Part shown: positions 9,721 through 17,112 of the stretch, piece by piece | How the letters are laid out: each line of letters opens with the position of its first letter | How positions within the stretch are numbered: position 1 is the first letter of the stretch | NCBI GenBank assembly: GCA_022644775.1 | Contig: JALCHN010000004.1 | Coordinates: 18,172-82,171 of the forward strand | Direction: 5' to 3' | Length of the DNA: 64,000 bases | Source of the DNA: Eggerthellaceae bacterium | Lineage (GTDB): Bacteria > Actinomycetota > Coriobacteriia > Coriobacteriales > Eggerthellaceae | The notes under the pieces: generated by a model | Told to the model about the DNA's origin: nothing | Database searches by the model: none | Seen by the model: the letters and a program-made list of their open reading frames with translations, nothing else | Translations under genes and position numbers: made by a program

Positions 9721-9953
9721 GGGCGAATTCCTACTTCAAGTGCAACGTTGAAATTCAAAGTAGTCGCTCAGATGCGACCTCTGTTGATGCTTGCGGAAAC
9801 AAGCATCGTTGGTGGGGCCATGGACGGTTGCAAGCATCTTAGCGATTCGTTCAACCGGAGACCGCGCAAACGCCTAGGGCGGAAGTCCGTCTGGGAGGCT
9901 TTCCGCTCGTGCCGTTTTTTTCCGAACGCAAGTGCGCCGTCAAACCGACCGAC

Positions 9954-9971
9954 CGGCCCCGAAAGGGGCCG
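9954..9971 (+). terminator. GC-rich hairpin
   Basis: CGGCCCC-GAAA-GGGGCCG just upstream of repeat copy 2. Confidence 0.5.
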
Positions 9972-10011
9972 TTTCATGCACCGGGCAAGGTGGGCGTGCG
10001 CGCTGAACGCT

Positions 10012-10054
10012 ATATACGGCCTCGACTGTCGTTCGGGCATACGCGCTCCAACCG
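10012..10054 (+). repeat. 43-bp direct repeat, copy 2
   Basis: Identical to 8450-8492; homology extends upstream in patches (ccgggcaaggt at 8421 and 9981). Confidence 0.95.
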
Positions 10055-10073
10055 CACGTGCGTGCGGTATAAT
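10052..10073 (+). promoter_or_regulatory. Inverted repeat abutting a consensus -10 box upstream of the surface protein gene
   Basis: CCGCACG-TG-CGTGCGG (10052-10067) followed directly by TATAAT (10068-10073). Confidence 0.55.
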
Positions 10074-10161
10074 CCCCTCCGTCATGTGTGTGCGACGCAA
10101 TCCCTGGTCATGGGGCTTTCGAAGGTAATCTTCGAAAGATCGAACAAGGGGATATGCAGAT

Positions 10162-13140
10162 ATGGATGGGCACACTGAATCTCAGCCGTATGTAAACAGG
10201 GGGCGGCGGGCCGTTTGGGCGGCTATCGTCCTTTCTGCGGGGCTGGCCACGGTCCCGAACGCCGCGTGGGCGGCCGAATCGGCTGCTTCTGTTGCGACGG
10301 CGGAATCGAGCGCTACCGTACAGGCGGTCGCGAGCAGCGGGAGCGCCGATCAGGCGCAGCTTGGCCAGGACGCGCGCGAAGCGCAGGCGCAGGAGGCCGC
10401 TTCGAGCGACGCCGCAAACGCTTCTGCTTCCGCAACCGCTTCCGCTTCGATGGCCGCGTCGAGTACGTCGCCGGCGGCTTCTTCCGACGAAGGCACCTAC
10501 CAGCAGGCCGGCCTTCATGCGCTCACTATCAGGTACGTCGACGAAAACGGCACGCAAATCGCCCCAACGCATCGCGAGGCCGTTGCCAACGGCGAATCGT
10601 ATAGTGTGGCGAGCCCTTCGGTGGGCGGCTTTGAACTGGCCGATGCATCGCAGGCCACCGTTGCGGGCACCATGGCCAAAGGCGCCGGCGATGTGTCCGT
10701 TACGGTAGCCTACCGCTCGACGATGGCGACCTACACCGTGGTGCACGAACGCCAGGTGGGGGCGAAGTCGAGCGAGTACCGCGTGGCGCAGACCGAACGC
10801 TTCAAGGCCCCGGCGGGCTCGAAGGTGACAGCCGCGCCCAAGTCCTACGACAACTATACGTGCGCGACCGACCCGAAGGATTTTTCGGCCGAAGTCACGC
10901 CCGACGGCAACACCGTGATCGTGATCAAGTACAACGTGGTCGTGCCCACGTCCGGCATCTACTTCGTGACGAACGGGTCGTACGTTGCGCCGGTGACGGG
11001 GCATGTGGGCGACGTTTTTGCGGCTCCGGCGAGCCCCGAGCGCGCCGGGTATTCGTTTCTGGGCTGGGACACCAACGGCGACGGCACGCCCGACGCGCTT
11101 CCCGTCACGCTGCCCGAAGGCGATGTGACCGCGACTGCGGTGTGGAAGCCCGAGCAGGCAACTTACCTGGTGAACTATTGGGGCGAAGACCAGGACGACG
11201 CAGAGGATACACGCCATTACCACCTGATTAAGACGGATACCCTTTCCGGTACGACCGAATCGACCGTCCCCTTGGCTCCCAAGCTCGACACCGCTAAAGG
11301 CGGCGCGTTCCAATGGTACGTGTATTCCCACGAGGACCAGGGCGCTACCATCGCCGGCGACGGCACGACGGTTCTCAACGTGTATTACGACTGGAAACGC
11401 GTGAAAGTTTACTATCGTGCTCAGCTTGACGGTGTGAGCGACATCTCGAAATACCCGGATGTGGTCGAGCCGTCCATTCAAAAAATGTATGACAATCTTG
11501 ATTGTCCTGCAGGGGATTCGGCGTTGAGCGTTTACAAGTCGAGAGGAGGGGCTAAAGCTCACTTCCTGCAATGGTGGGACCCGAAAAATAGATGGTCCGT
11601 ATCTAACATTTCTGACATCTCGCCGGATACCGTGTTATGGACGAGCGACGGTTCGCTCGAGGAGTACATCGTCGCGCGCTTCACGGACGCCGAAATGGGC
11701 GACCACTATATGATCAAAGTGTTTCAATCTGCCGATGGCTCGACGTATTCCGTCGGGGATGTTGAGAAGAAGAGCGCGGTGCTTCCAAGTAATGCCTGGT
11801 GGACCATGCGCGTACAACGAGAAGGCTTCCAGCTGGTGGCGTGGAGGAACTCGACCAACGTGTGGGACGGGCGTAATCAAGGCGCCATTGCATGGGGTGA
11901 CTGGCATATTGTCTCCAGCAAAGATATCGACGCTAATGGGAGAATTTCGACCGGCAAAATCAATACCTCGCAAGCAAACGTGTTTGAGTTCAAGTATGAC
12001 CGCATTCCCTACGATGTCACCTACTATTCGCAGAGCACGGTCGTGGGTGCGAAGACGCAGCTATTCGGATCGACGGTCGATGTATCTGCCGCTGAGGCTC
12101 CCGAAGCTCCGACAGGCTTGGTCTTCGGCGGATGGTACACGGACCCGAATTTCAAGGGCAATCCGGCGGCTTCGCTCACGGTACCCGTGGGCGGCGTCAA
12201 TTTGTACGCGAAATGGGTTCGCCCCAACGTGAACGTCACGTTCGATTCCGCAGGTGGCACGCCTGTTGGTGCGCAATCGGTAGTTTGGGATGGGAAGGCG
12301 CAGCGCCCTGCCGACCCTGTGCGTGCGGGATACGCGTTCGGCGGCTGGTACTACTTCGGCGTAGATTCCGCAGCGCCGGCGCGCTTCAGCTTCGACATGC
12401 CGCTCGAAGGCGACGTAGCGCTCGTCGCCGCTTGGAAGTCGTTGCAAGAGCCGGTGGCCTATACGGTGCGCCATGTGTCCGCCGACGGCTCGGTGCTTGC
12501 CGAACAGGTGCTTCGCGGCACGGTGGGGCAGACCGTGAGCGCGTTTGCGCTGGCCTCTGACGATGCGCTGCGCCAGGGTTTCGCCTACGTCGATAAGGCG
12601 GGCGAGGCGATCGATCTTGCTTCCGACGCGTCGCAGAACGTCATCGTGTTCACCTATGCGAACGAGCCGCGCCACGCCTTCCGGGTGCATTTGCGGGATG
12701 CGGCGACGGGGCTTCCCGTTGCAGCCGACATCGATTTCGATTCGGTCGACGCGATCCTGAATTTCCGCGCTCCCTCTATTGCGGGCTACCGTGCGGCCCA
12801 CGGCGGGCAGGGTTACTTGACGATGCGCAACGGCGGCCAGGAGCTCACGTTCTGGTACGTGAAGGATGCGGAGCCTTCCGATGACGGCGAGCTTTCGTCG
12901 CATGAGGGCGACGGTGCGGCAAAGACGTTTGCGGCTTTCGTTGGCGAAGAGCCGGGCGAGAGCGCTGCGTCTGCGGCAGCGACGCCGGCGGACGCTGGCG
13001 TAGCGCGCCATGCCGCCAAGGCGGTTCCCGCCACGGGCGACGATGCGGATATTCGGGTGCCGGCGGGCATTGCGGTGGTTTCTGCGGTCGTGGTCGCCTT
13101 GGGCTTCGGCGTGCGCCGCAGGGCAAAGCACGCGCGCTAG
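10162..13140 (+). CDS. Large cell-surface protein with MucBP-like and InlB B-repeat (Listeria-Bacteroides) domains and a sortase-type C-terminus
   Basis: N-terminal signal peptide (VWAAIVLSAGLATVPNAAWAAES); 'LTIRYVDENGTQIAP' MucBP-like; 'RAGYSFLGWDTNGDG', 'GLVFGGWYTDPNF', 'VTFDSAGGTPVGAQSVVWDGKAQRPADPVRAGYAFGGWY' repeats; C-terminal VPATGDD + TM + RRRAKHAR. Confidence 0.9.
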   Translation: MDGHTESQPYVNRGRRAVWAAIVLSAGLATVPNAAWAAESAASVATAESSATVQAVASSGSADQAQLGQDAREAQAQEAASSDAANASASATASASMAASSTSPAASSDEGTYQQAGLHALTIRYVDENGTQIAPTHREAVANGESYSVASPSVGGFELADASQATVAGTMAKGAGDVSVTVAYRSTMATYTVVHERQVGAKSSEYRVAQTERFKAPAGSKVTAAPKSYDNYTCATDPKDFSAEVTPDGNTVIVIKYNVVVPTSGIYFVTNGSYVAPVTGHVGDVFAAPASPERAGYSFLGWDTNGDGTPDALPVTLPEGDVTATAVWKPEQATYLVNYWGEDQDDAEDTRHYHLIKTDTLSGTTESTVPLAPKLDTAKGGAFQWYVYSHEDQGATIAGDGTTVLNVYYDWKRVKVYYRAQLDGVSDISKYPDVVEPSIQKMYDNLDCPAGDSALSVYKSRGGAKAHFLQWWDPKNRWSVSNISDISPDTVLWTSDGSLEEYIVARFTDAEMGDHYMIKVFQSADGSTYSVGDVEKKSAVLPSNAWWTMRVQREGFQLVAWRNSTNVWDGRNQGAIAWGDWHIVSSKDIDANGRISTGKINTSQANVFEFKYDRIPYDVTYYSQSTVVGAKTQLFGSTVDVSAAEAPEAPTGLVFGGWYTDPNFKGNPAASLTVPVGGVNLYAKWVRPNVNVTFDSAGGTPVGAQSVVWDGKAQRPADPVRAGYAFGGWYYFGVDSAAPARFSFDMPLEGDVALVAAWKSLQEPVAYTVRHVSADGSVLAEQVLRGTVGQTVSAFALASDDALRQGFAYVDKAGEAIDLASDASQNVIVFTYANEPRHAFRVHLRDAATGLPVAADIDFDSVDAILNFRAPSIAGYRAAHGGQGYLTMRNGGQELTFWYVKDAEPSDDGELSSHEGDGAAKTFAAFVGEEPGESAASAAATPADAGVARHAAKAVPATGDDADIRVPAGIAVVSAVVVALGFGVRRRAKHAR

Positions 13141-13272
13141 CGGCGCAGCAAAGCGGCGGGCGGGGTCGTGCGCTGGCCCCGCCCTAGCCGCAGAATTGGC
13201 GCGTGAGAGGACGGCATTTCTGCACCCTTAGCGCACAGTCCGTTTGCTAATTGGAAATGTATATGTCGGTGC

Positions 13273-13389
13273 GATAGTAACCCAAACGCCGAAAGTCTTG
13301 AGGCCATTCGTGAAGGAGATGGGTTTCTTGCGTCTGGCATGAAGGGACGCTTCACGAACGGTGCTGACCTTATCGCTGCGATGTCTTGA
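13273..13389 (+). pseudogene. RelB/DinJ-type antitoxin C-terminal remnant
   Basis: Frame reads DSNPNAESLEAIREGDGFLASGMKGRFTNGADLIAAMS*, which resembles RelB/DinJ antitoxin tails; no start codon or N-terminus recognised. Confidence 0.4.
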
Positions 13390-13555
13390 AAATCGCAAGG
13401 GGGCAAAGGCTCCATTGCGGCTCTCAAGGACAACTATCGCCGTCGATCGGCCTTCCACACCTTCTTAGCCTTACGCCATCAACTTATTCTGACCTGCGCT
13501 AATGTGAATATCGGCTAGTATGTTATCTGTCTGTTGTTGCGACTGGGGGAACAGC

Positions 13556-14491
13556 ATGAGGCTATTCAGCAAACATGAGCCGATCATCATGAAGGAAGGC
13601 AGTTCGGCGCAGGGCGAGCTCGCGGCGATTGAATCTTTGCGCGGCTCGCTTCCTGCCAAAGCGCAGGCCGAGCTCGATGCCTACGAGCGCTCCGTGAGGG
13701 CGGGCGTCGCCGGCGAGGACCGCATCCTCTACGAGCTGAAGAACTCCCATATGGACATGGTGGTTCTGCAAGACCTGTTCTTGGAGCATAACGGCCTCAC
13801 TGCGCAGATCGATTTCATGGTGCTCACGCGCCAGCGGTACTTCGCGATCGAATGCAAGAACCTCTACGGCAACATTCAGGTCGATGCGCAGGGGAACTTC
13901 ATTCGCTATTTGGGCGGAGGCAGGCGAGAGGGCATTTATTCTCCCATCACGCAGAACCGGCGCCATTTGGAGCTGATTCGCGCGATCCGTCGCGACAACC
14001 ACGGCGTAGCGTTCAATCTGCTTGCCGATCGTACGTTCGACGACCAGTTTCGCAGCCTCGTGGTGCTCGCCAATCCGAAGACGGTGCTCAACGACCGCTA
14101 CGCGCCGGAGGATGTGAAAGCGCAGATCATTCGCGCGGACCAGCTTATCGCGACCATCAAGACGATCAACGATCAGCCGGGAGTGGGGCATAGCAAGATG
14201 TCCCTTTCGGATATGCGTAAGGCAGGGGAAGGCATGCTTTCCCTGAATGCCGAGAATCCGGTCGATTACGTGGAAAAGTTTCGAAAGATAGCCGAAGAGC
14301 ATGCGAAGGAGCAGGTCGCTGCGCCGCCTGCGGCAGCGCCGGCGGCTCAGCCGCAGGCCAAGCCGGGCGTATGCCCGTATTGCGGCTCGCCCTTGGTGTT
14401 GCGCACGGCCAAGCGCGGCGCGCGAGCGGGCAAGAAGTTCTACGGTTGCAGCTCCTACCCGCACTGCCGCTATATAAGGAATATCGATTAG
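13556..14491 (+). CDS. NERD (nuclease-related) domain protein with C-terminal topoisomerase-type zinc finger
   Basis: 'LTAQIDFMVLTRQRYFAIECKNLYGNIQVDAQGNF...YSPITQNRRHLELIR' NERD pattern; C-terminal CPYCGSPLVLRTAKRGARAGKKFYGCSSYPHCRY. Confidence 0.85.
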   Translation: MRLFSKHEPIIMKEGSSAQGELAAIESLRGSLPAKAQAELDAYERSVRAGVAGEDRILYELKNSHMDMVVLQDLFLEHNGLTAQIDFMVLTRQRYFAIECKNLYGNIQVDAQGNFIRYLGGGRREGIYSPITQNRRHLELIRAIRRDNHGVAFNLLADRTFDDQFRSLVVLANPKTVLNDRYAPEDVKAQIIRADQLIATIKTINDQPGVGHSKMSLSDMRKAGEGMLSLNAENPVDYVEKFRKIAEEHAKEQVAAPPAAAPAAQPQAKPGVCPYCGSPLVLRTAKRGARAGKKFYGCSSYPHCRYIRNID

Positions 14492-14729
14492 CGGGGCGTG
14501 TGCGGTGTGACGCGCAGCAGACATGAAGAGACCCGCCGTAGCGGGTCTCTTCATGTCTCAGCTCGTTGCGCCAGGCGCGCTTTTGCTTGGTGCGGTTGTA
14601 CTTCGCGTCGCCGTGAGCTCCCGTTCCGCAGGCGTGCCCGTTGTATCTGGGCATGGCGTCAAGCGTGGCTTCCACGGCGCTGCGGTACCATACCGGCCCG
14701 GTCTTCCGCTTCTTCTTGCTGCTGGACAT
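14166..14729 (-). CDS. Small basic conserved-looking protein (N-terminal about 60 aa) with read-through extension antisense to the NERD gene
   Basis: MSSSKKKRKTGPVWYRSAVEATLDAMPRYNGHACGTGAHGDAKYNRTKQKRAWRNELR...; perfect SD AGGAGGT (14743-14737 on minus) 7 nt before ATG 14729. The open frame continues through the terminator palindrome to 14166. Confidence 0.55.
   Translation of the reverse strand: MSSSKKKRKTGPVWYRSAVEATLDAMPRYNGHACGTGAHGDAKYNRTKQKRAWRNELRHEETRYGGSLHVCCASHRTRPANRYSLYSGSAGRSCNRRTSCPLARRAWPCATPRASRNTGIRPAWPAAEPPALPQAAQRPAPSHALRLSFETFPRNRPDSRHSGKACLPLPYAYPKGTSCYAPLPADR
14519..14558. terminator. Bidirectional terminator-like perfect palindrome
   Basis: AGACATGAAGAGACCCGC-CGTA-GCGGGTCTCTTCATGTCT: 18-bp perfect stem, 4-nt loop. 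Confidence 0.85.
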
Positions 14730-14834
14730 GCGTTCCACCTCCTTTCGCCCGTGTTCGGTACGTGCATTCTATCGCGAATGGGTTCAGGCAACTTTGACTT
14801 TGTGGGGCCAAGCTGCGCTATACTACGCATTCAC

Positions 14835-14909
14835 GGGCCCTTAGCTCAATGGTGGAGCAGGGGACTCATAATCCTTTGGTTGTCGGTTCGAGTCCGGCAG
14901 GGCCCACCA
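14835..14909 (+). tRNA. tRNA with CAT anticodon (Ile2/k2CAU or elongator Met; Ile2 favoured)
   Basis: GGGCCCTTAGCTCAATGGTGGAGCAGGGGACTCATAATCCTTTGGTTGTCGGTTCGAGTCCGGCAGGGCCCACCA; acceptor GGGCCCT/AGGGCCC; encoded CCA. Confidence 0.9.
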
Positions 14910-15138
14910 GAGAAATCCCAGCTCAGGGGCGTGTTTCGCTTCTGGGCTGGTTTCGTTTTTAGCGGTTTTTGCTCGCTCGTCAGTCATTTGGCAGCCACGA
15001 ATCGCCCGCCGTGCTCGCCTCTCGCGGCTCCATTAGCTTTCTTCCGCATCGCTCTCGTCCTTCTTGACGCCTATCAATTCGCCCGTTTCCGTAGGCGCAC
15101 CCAGCTCACGACGGTTACCGCCGCGTGTGACGACGGGC

Positions 15139-15180
15139 GCGCGTGATGTTGTCACAAAAGCGTGTGACAACATCACGCGC
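15139..15180. repeat. Long perfect inverted repeat (18-bp arms)
   Basis: GCGCGTGATGTTGTCACA-AAAGCG-TGTGACAACATCACGCGC, embedded in further TGTGAC/GTCACA half-sites (15125-15196). Confidence 0.9.
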
Positions 15181-15231
15181 CCCTGTTGTCACACGCGCGG
15201 GCGTCGTCGAAAAAGTTTTTGAAAAAAGTTC

Positions 15232-15259
15232 TTGCCAATCGTTTCGACTTCCGTATAAT
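15232..15259 (+). promoter_or_regulatory. Sigma70-type promoter of tRNA-Asn
   Basis: TTGCCA (15232-15237), 16-bp spacer, TATAAT (15254-15259). Confidence 0.7.
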
Positions 15260-15288
15260 ACTTTCTTGCGCACAGATGAAGCGCACAT

Positions 15289-15363
15289 TCCTCGGTAGCT
15301 CAACGGCAGAGCATCCGGCTGTTAACCGGAGGGTTGTAGGTTCGAATCCTACCCGGGGAGCCA
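15289..15363 (+). tRNA. tRNA-Asn (GTT)
   Basis: TCCTCGGTAGCTCAACGGCAGAGCATCCGGCTGTTAACCGGAGGGTTGTAGGTTCGAATCCTACCCGGGGAGCCA. Confidence 0.95.
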
Positions 15364-15400
15364 TTTTTTATTATCCCGGCCGCTCAGGCGGCTCTTTATT

Positions 15401-15475
15401 GGGCGTATGGCGCAGCGGGAGCGCGCTTCCTTCACACGGAAGAGGTCACAGGTTCGAACCCTGTTACGCCCACCA
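15401..15475 (+). tRNA. tRNA-Val (CAC)
   Basis: GGGCGTATGGCGCAGCGGGAGCGCGCTTCCTTCACACGGAAGAGGTCACAGGTTCGAACCCTGTTACGCCCACCA; anticodon loop TTCACAC. Confidence 0.95.
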
Positions 15476-15485
15476 TCGATTTGCG

Positions 15486-15511
15486 AGCCAGCCTTCGGGT
15501 TGGCTTTTTTG
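15486..15511 (+). terminator. Terminator after tRNA-Val
   Basis: AGCCAGCC-TTCG-GGTTGGCT followed by TTTTT. Confidence 0.85.
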
Positions 15512-15519
15512 TTACCTGG

Positions 15520-17109
15520 ATGGAAGGACTTTCGGTGGGAGACAGGCTTCTTTCGCGTCGAGCGTTCCTCGCTGGATCGGCCGCCCTTTCCGCTGCCTTC
15601 GCGCTGGGCCTCACCGGTTGCGGGAAGACCGAGCCGCAGGACACGCGTTCGTTCGGCGGCGGCACGATTACCGCCTCGTTCGCCACCACGGCCGATAGCT
15701 TCCATCCCTGCACGGCCACGGCCCCGCTTGCGCGATCGGGCAACTTGCACGTGCTCGAGCCCCTCTACGAATCGAACCCCACGAGCTACGAGGTGTTTCC
15801 GGCCTTGGCCGACGGCTTCCCGCACTTCCAAGACGACGGCACCTGCACGATCCGCATCCGCGACGACGCGCGCTTTTCCACCGGCGCGGCCGTCACGGCC
15901 GCCGACGTCGTGGAATCCTACGAACGCTTCGCCACGCTCAACCCCACGCTGGCCCAGCATCTCGACTTCATCGCCGATATACAGGCCACAGACGACCAAA
16001 GGATCTCGATCACGCTCGCGCGCCCCTTCACCTTCGTGGAAGAGCGCCTGCAGATGGTCAAAGTCTTTCCGGCAGACCAGTCCTACGAAGAGGCCAACGC
16101 CTCGCCCGTTGGGTCGGGCCCCTGGCGCTATGCGTCGTTCGAGAACAAGAAGCTCATCTTCTTGCCCAACGATTCCTATAACGGGCCCCATACGGTGCTC
16201 GACAACGAAATGGACTGGTCGATCATCCCCGACGACGTGAACCGCGTGCGCACCCAGAACGACGGTTGGACCATGGCCATGCAGGACGTTCCCGGCGATT
16301 CCACCGTGCAGCTGAACAACGCCGGCATGGACGTCGACATCACCCAGGGTTTCGACGCGCCCTTCTTCGCCTTCCGCACCGATGCCGGTCCCTTCGTCGA
16401 CGCCCGCGTGCGCCAGGCCGTCTTCTATTCGATCGACACGAACGAGCTCGTCGACATGGCCCTTGCCGGGCGTGCGAGCGTACCCACCTGCTTTTTGCCG
16501 GTGAACCACCCCGACAACGACCATACCGACACCTTTTACTATTACGATCCCTCCCGCGCGAAGGAGCTGCTTTCCGACGCGGGCGTCTCGCAGGTGTCCT
16601 TCACGCTCGATTGCGCCAACGACGCGGTGCTTTCCTCGATCGTGCCGCAGATCAAGGCCAACTTGGAAGCCACGGGCCTGTTTCAGGTCACCCTGCGCCA
16701 GCGCGATGCCCAGGACCTCTACAACGACGTCGACGCCGGCGATTCAGGCGTCGTGGCCATCCTCGACCGTCAGGACCCCTTGGCCTATGCGAGCGACGCC
16801 TGCTTCATCATGGAATGGTGGTACAAGGACCCGCGCTGGATGGGCAAGCGCACGGGCTGGTCGTCGACCGACGAATACGGCCAGCTGCAGGACCTGCTCG
16901 ACGCCGCCGAAGCGGGGGAGGGCGACGACCGGCATGCCGCGATCCTCGATTGCATGAACCTCATCGCCGACCAGGCGGTCATCTACCCGCTGCTGCACCT
17001 GCAGAGCGCTACCGCCTTCAACCGCGCCAAAATAGACGGCGGCGTCGCCATGGGCGGCGACGAGCTCTACCTGCTCGACGCGGCGACCGTTGTGCAGGAG
17101 GACGAATAG
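15520..17109 (+). CDS. ABC transporter substrate-binding lipoprotein, peptide/nickel (family 5) type
   Basis: SRRAFLAGSAALSAAFALGLTGCG (twin-Arg plus lipobox); SBP family 5 pattern 'LEPLYESNPTSYEVFPALADGF...VTAADVVESYERF'. Start moved past the terminator at 15486. Confidence 0.85.
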   Translation: MEGLSVGDRLLSRRAFLAGSAALSAAFALGLTGCGKTEPQDTRSFGGGTITASFATTADSFHPCTATAPLARSGNLHVLEPLYESNPTSYEVFPALADGFPHFQDDGTCTIRIRDDARFSTGAAVTAADVVESYERFATLNPTLAQHLDFIADIQATDDQRISITLARPFTFVEERLQMVKVFPADQSYEEANASPVGSGPWRYASFENKKLIFLPNDSYNGPHTVLDNEMDWSIIPDDVNRVRTQNDGWTMAMQDVPGDSTVQLNNAGMDVDITQGFDAPFFAFRTDAGPFVDARVRQAVFYSIDTNELVDMALAGRASVPTCFLPVNHPDNDHTDTFYYYDPSRAKELLSDAGVSQVSFTLDCANDAVLSSIVPQIKANLEATGLFQVTLRQRDAQDLYNDVDAGDSGVVAILDRQDPLAYASDACFIMEWWYKDPRWMGKRTGWSSTDEYGQLQDLLDAAEAGEGDDRHAAILDCMNLIADQAVIYPLLHLQSATAFNRAKIDGGVAMGGDELYLLDAATVVQEDE

Positions 17110-17112
17110 CGC

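Noticed and set aside
9667-10128. 153-aa ORF between the abi gene and the surface protein
   Set aside because: It runs through a terminator hairpin, the GGCCCC hairpin, the 43-bp repeat and the promoter; no coherent protein pattern.
15481-15519. Upstream extension of the substrate-binding protein ORF to 15481
   Set aside because: The extension spans the tRNA-Val terminator (15486-15511); the lipoprotein signal begins after 15520.
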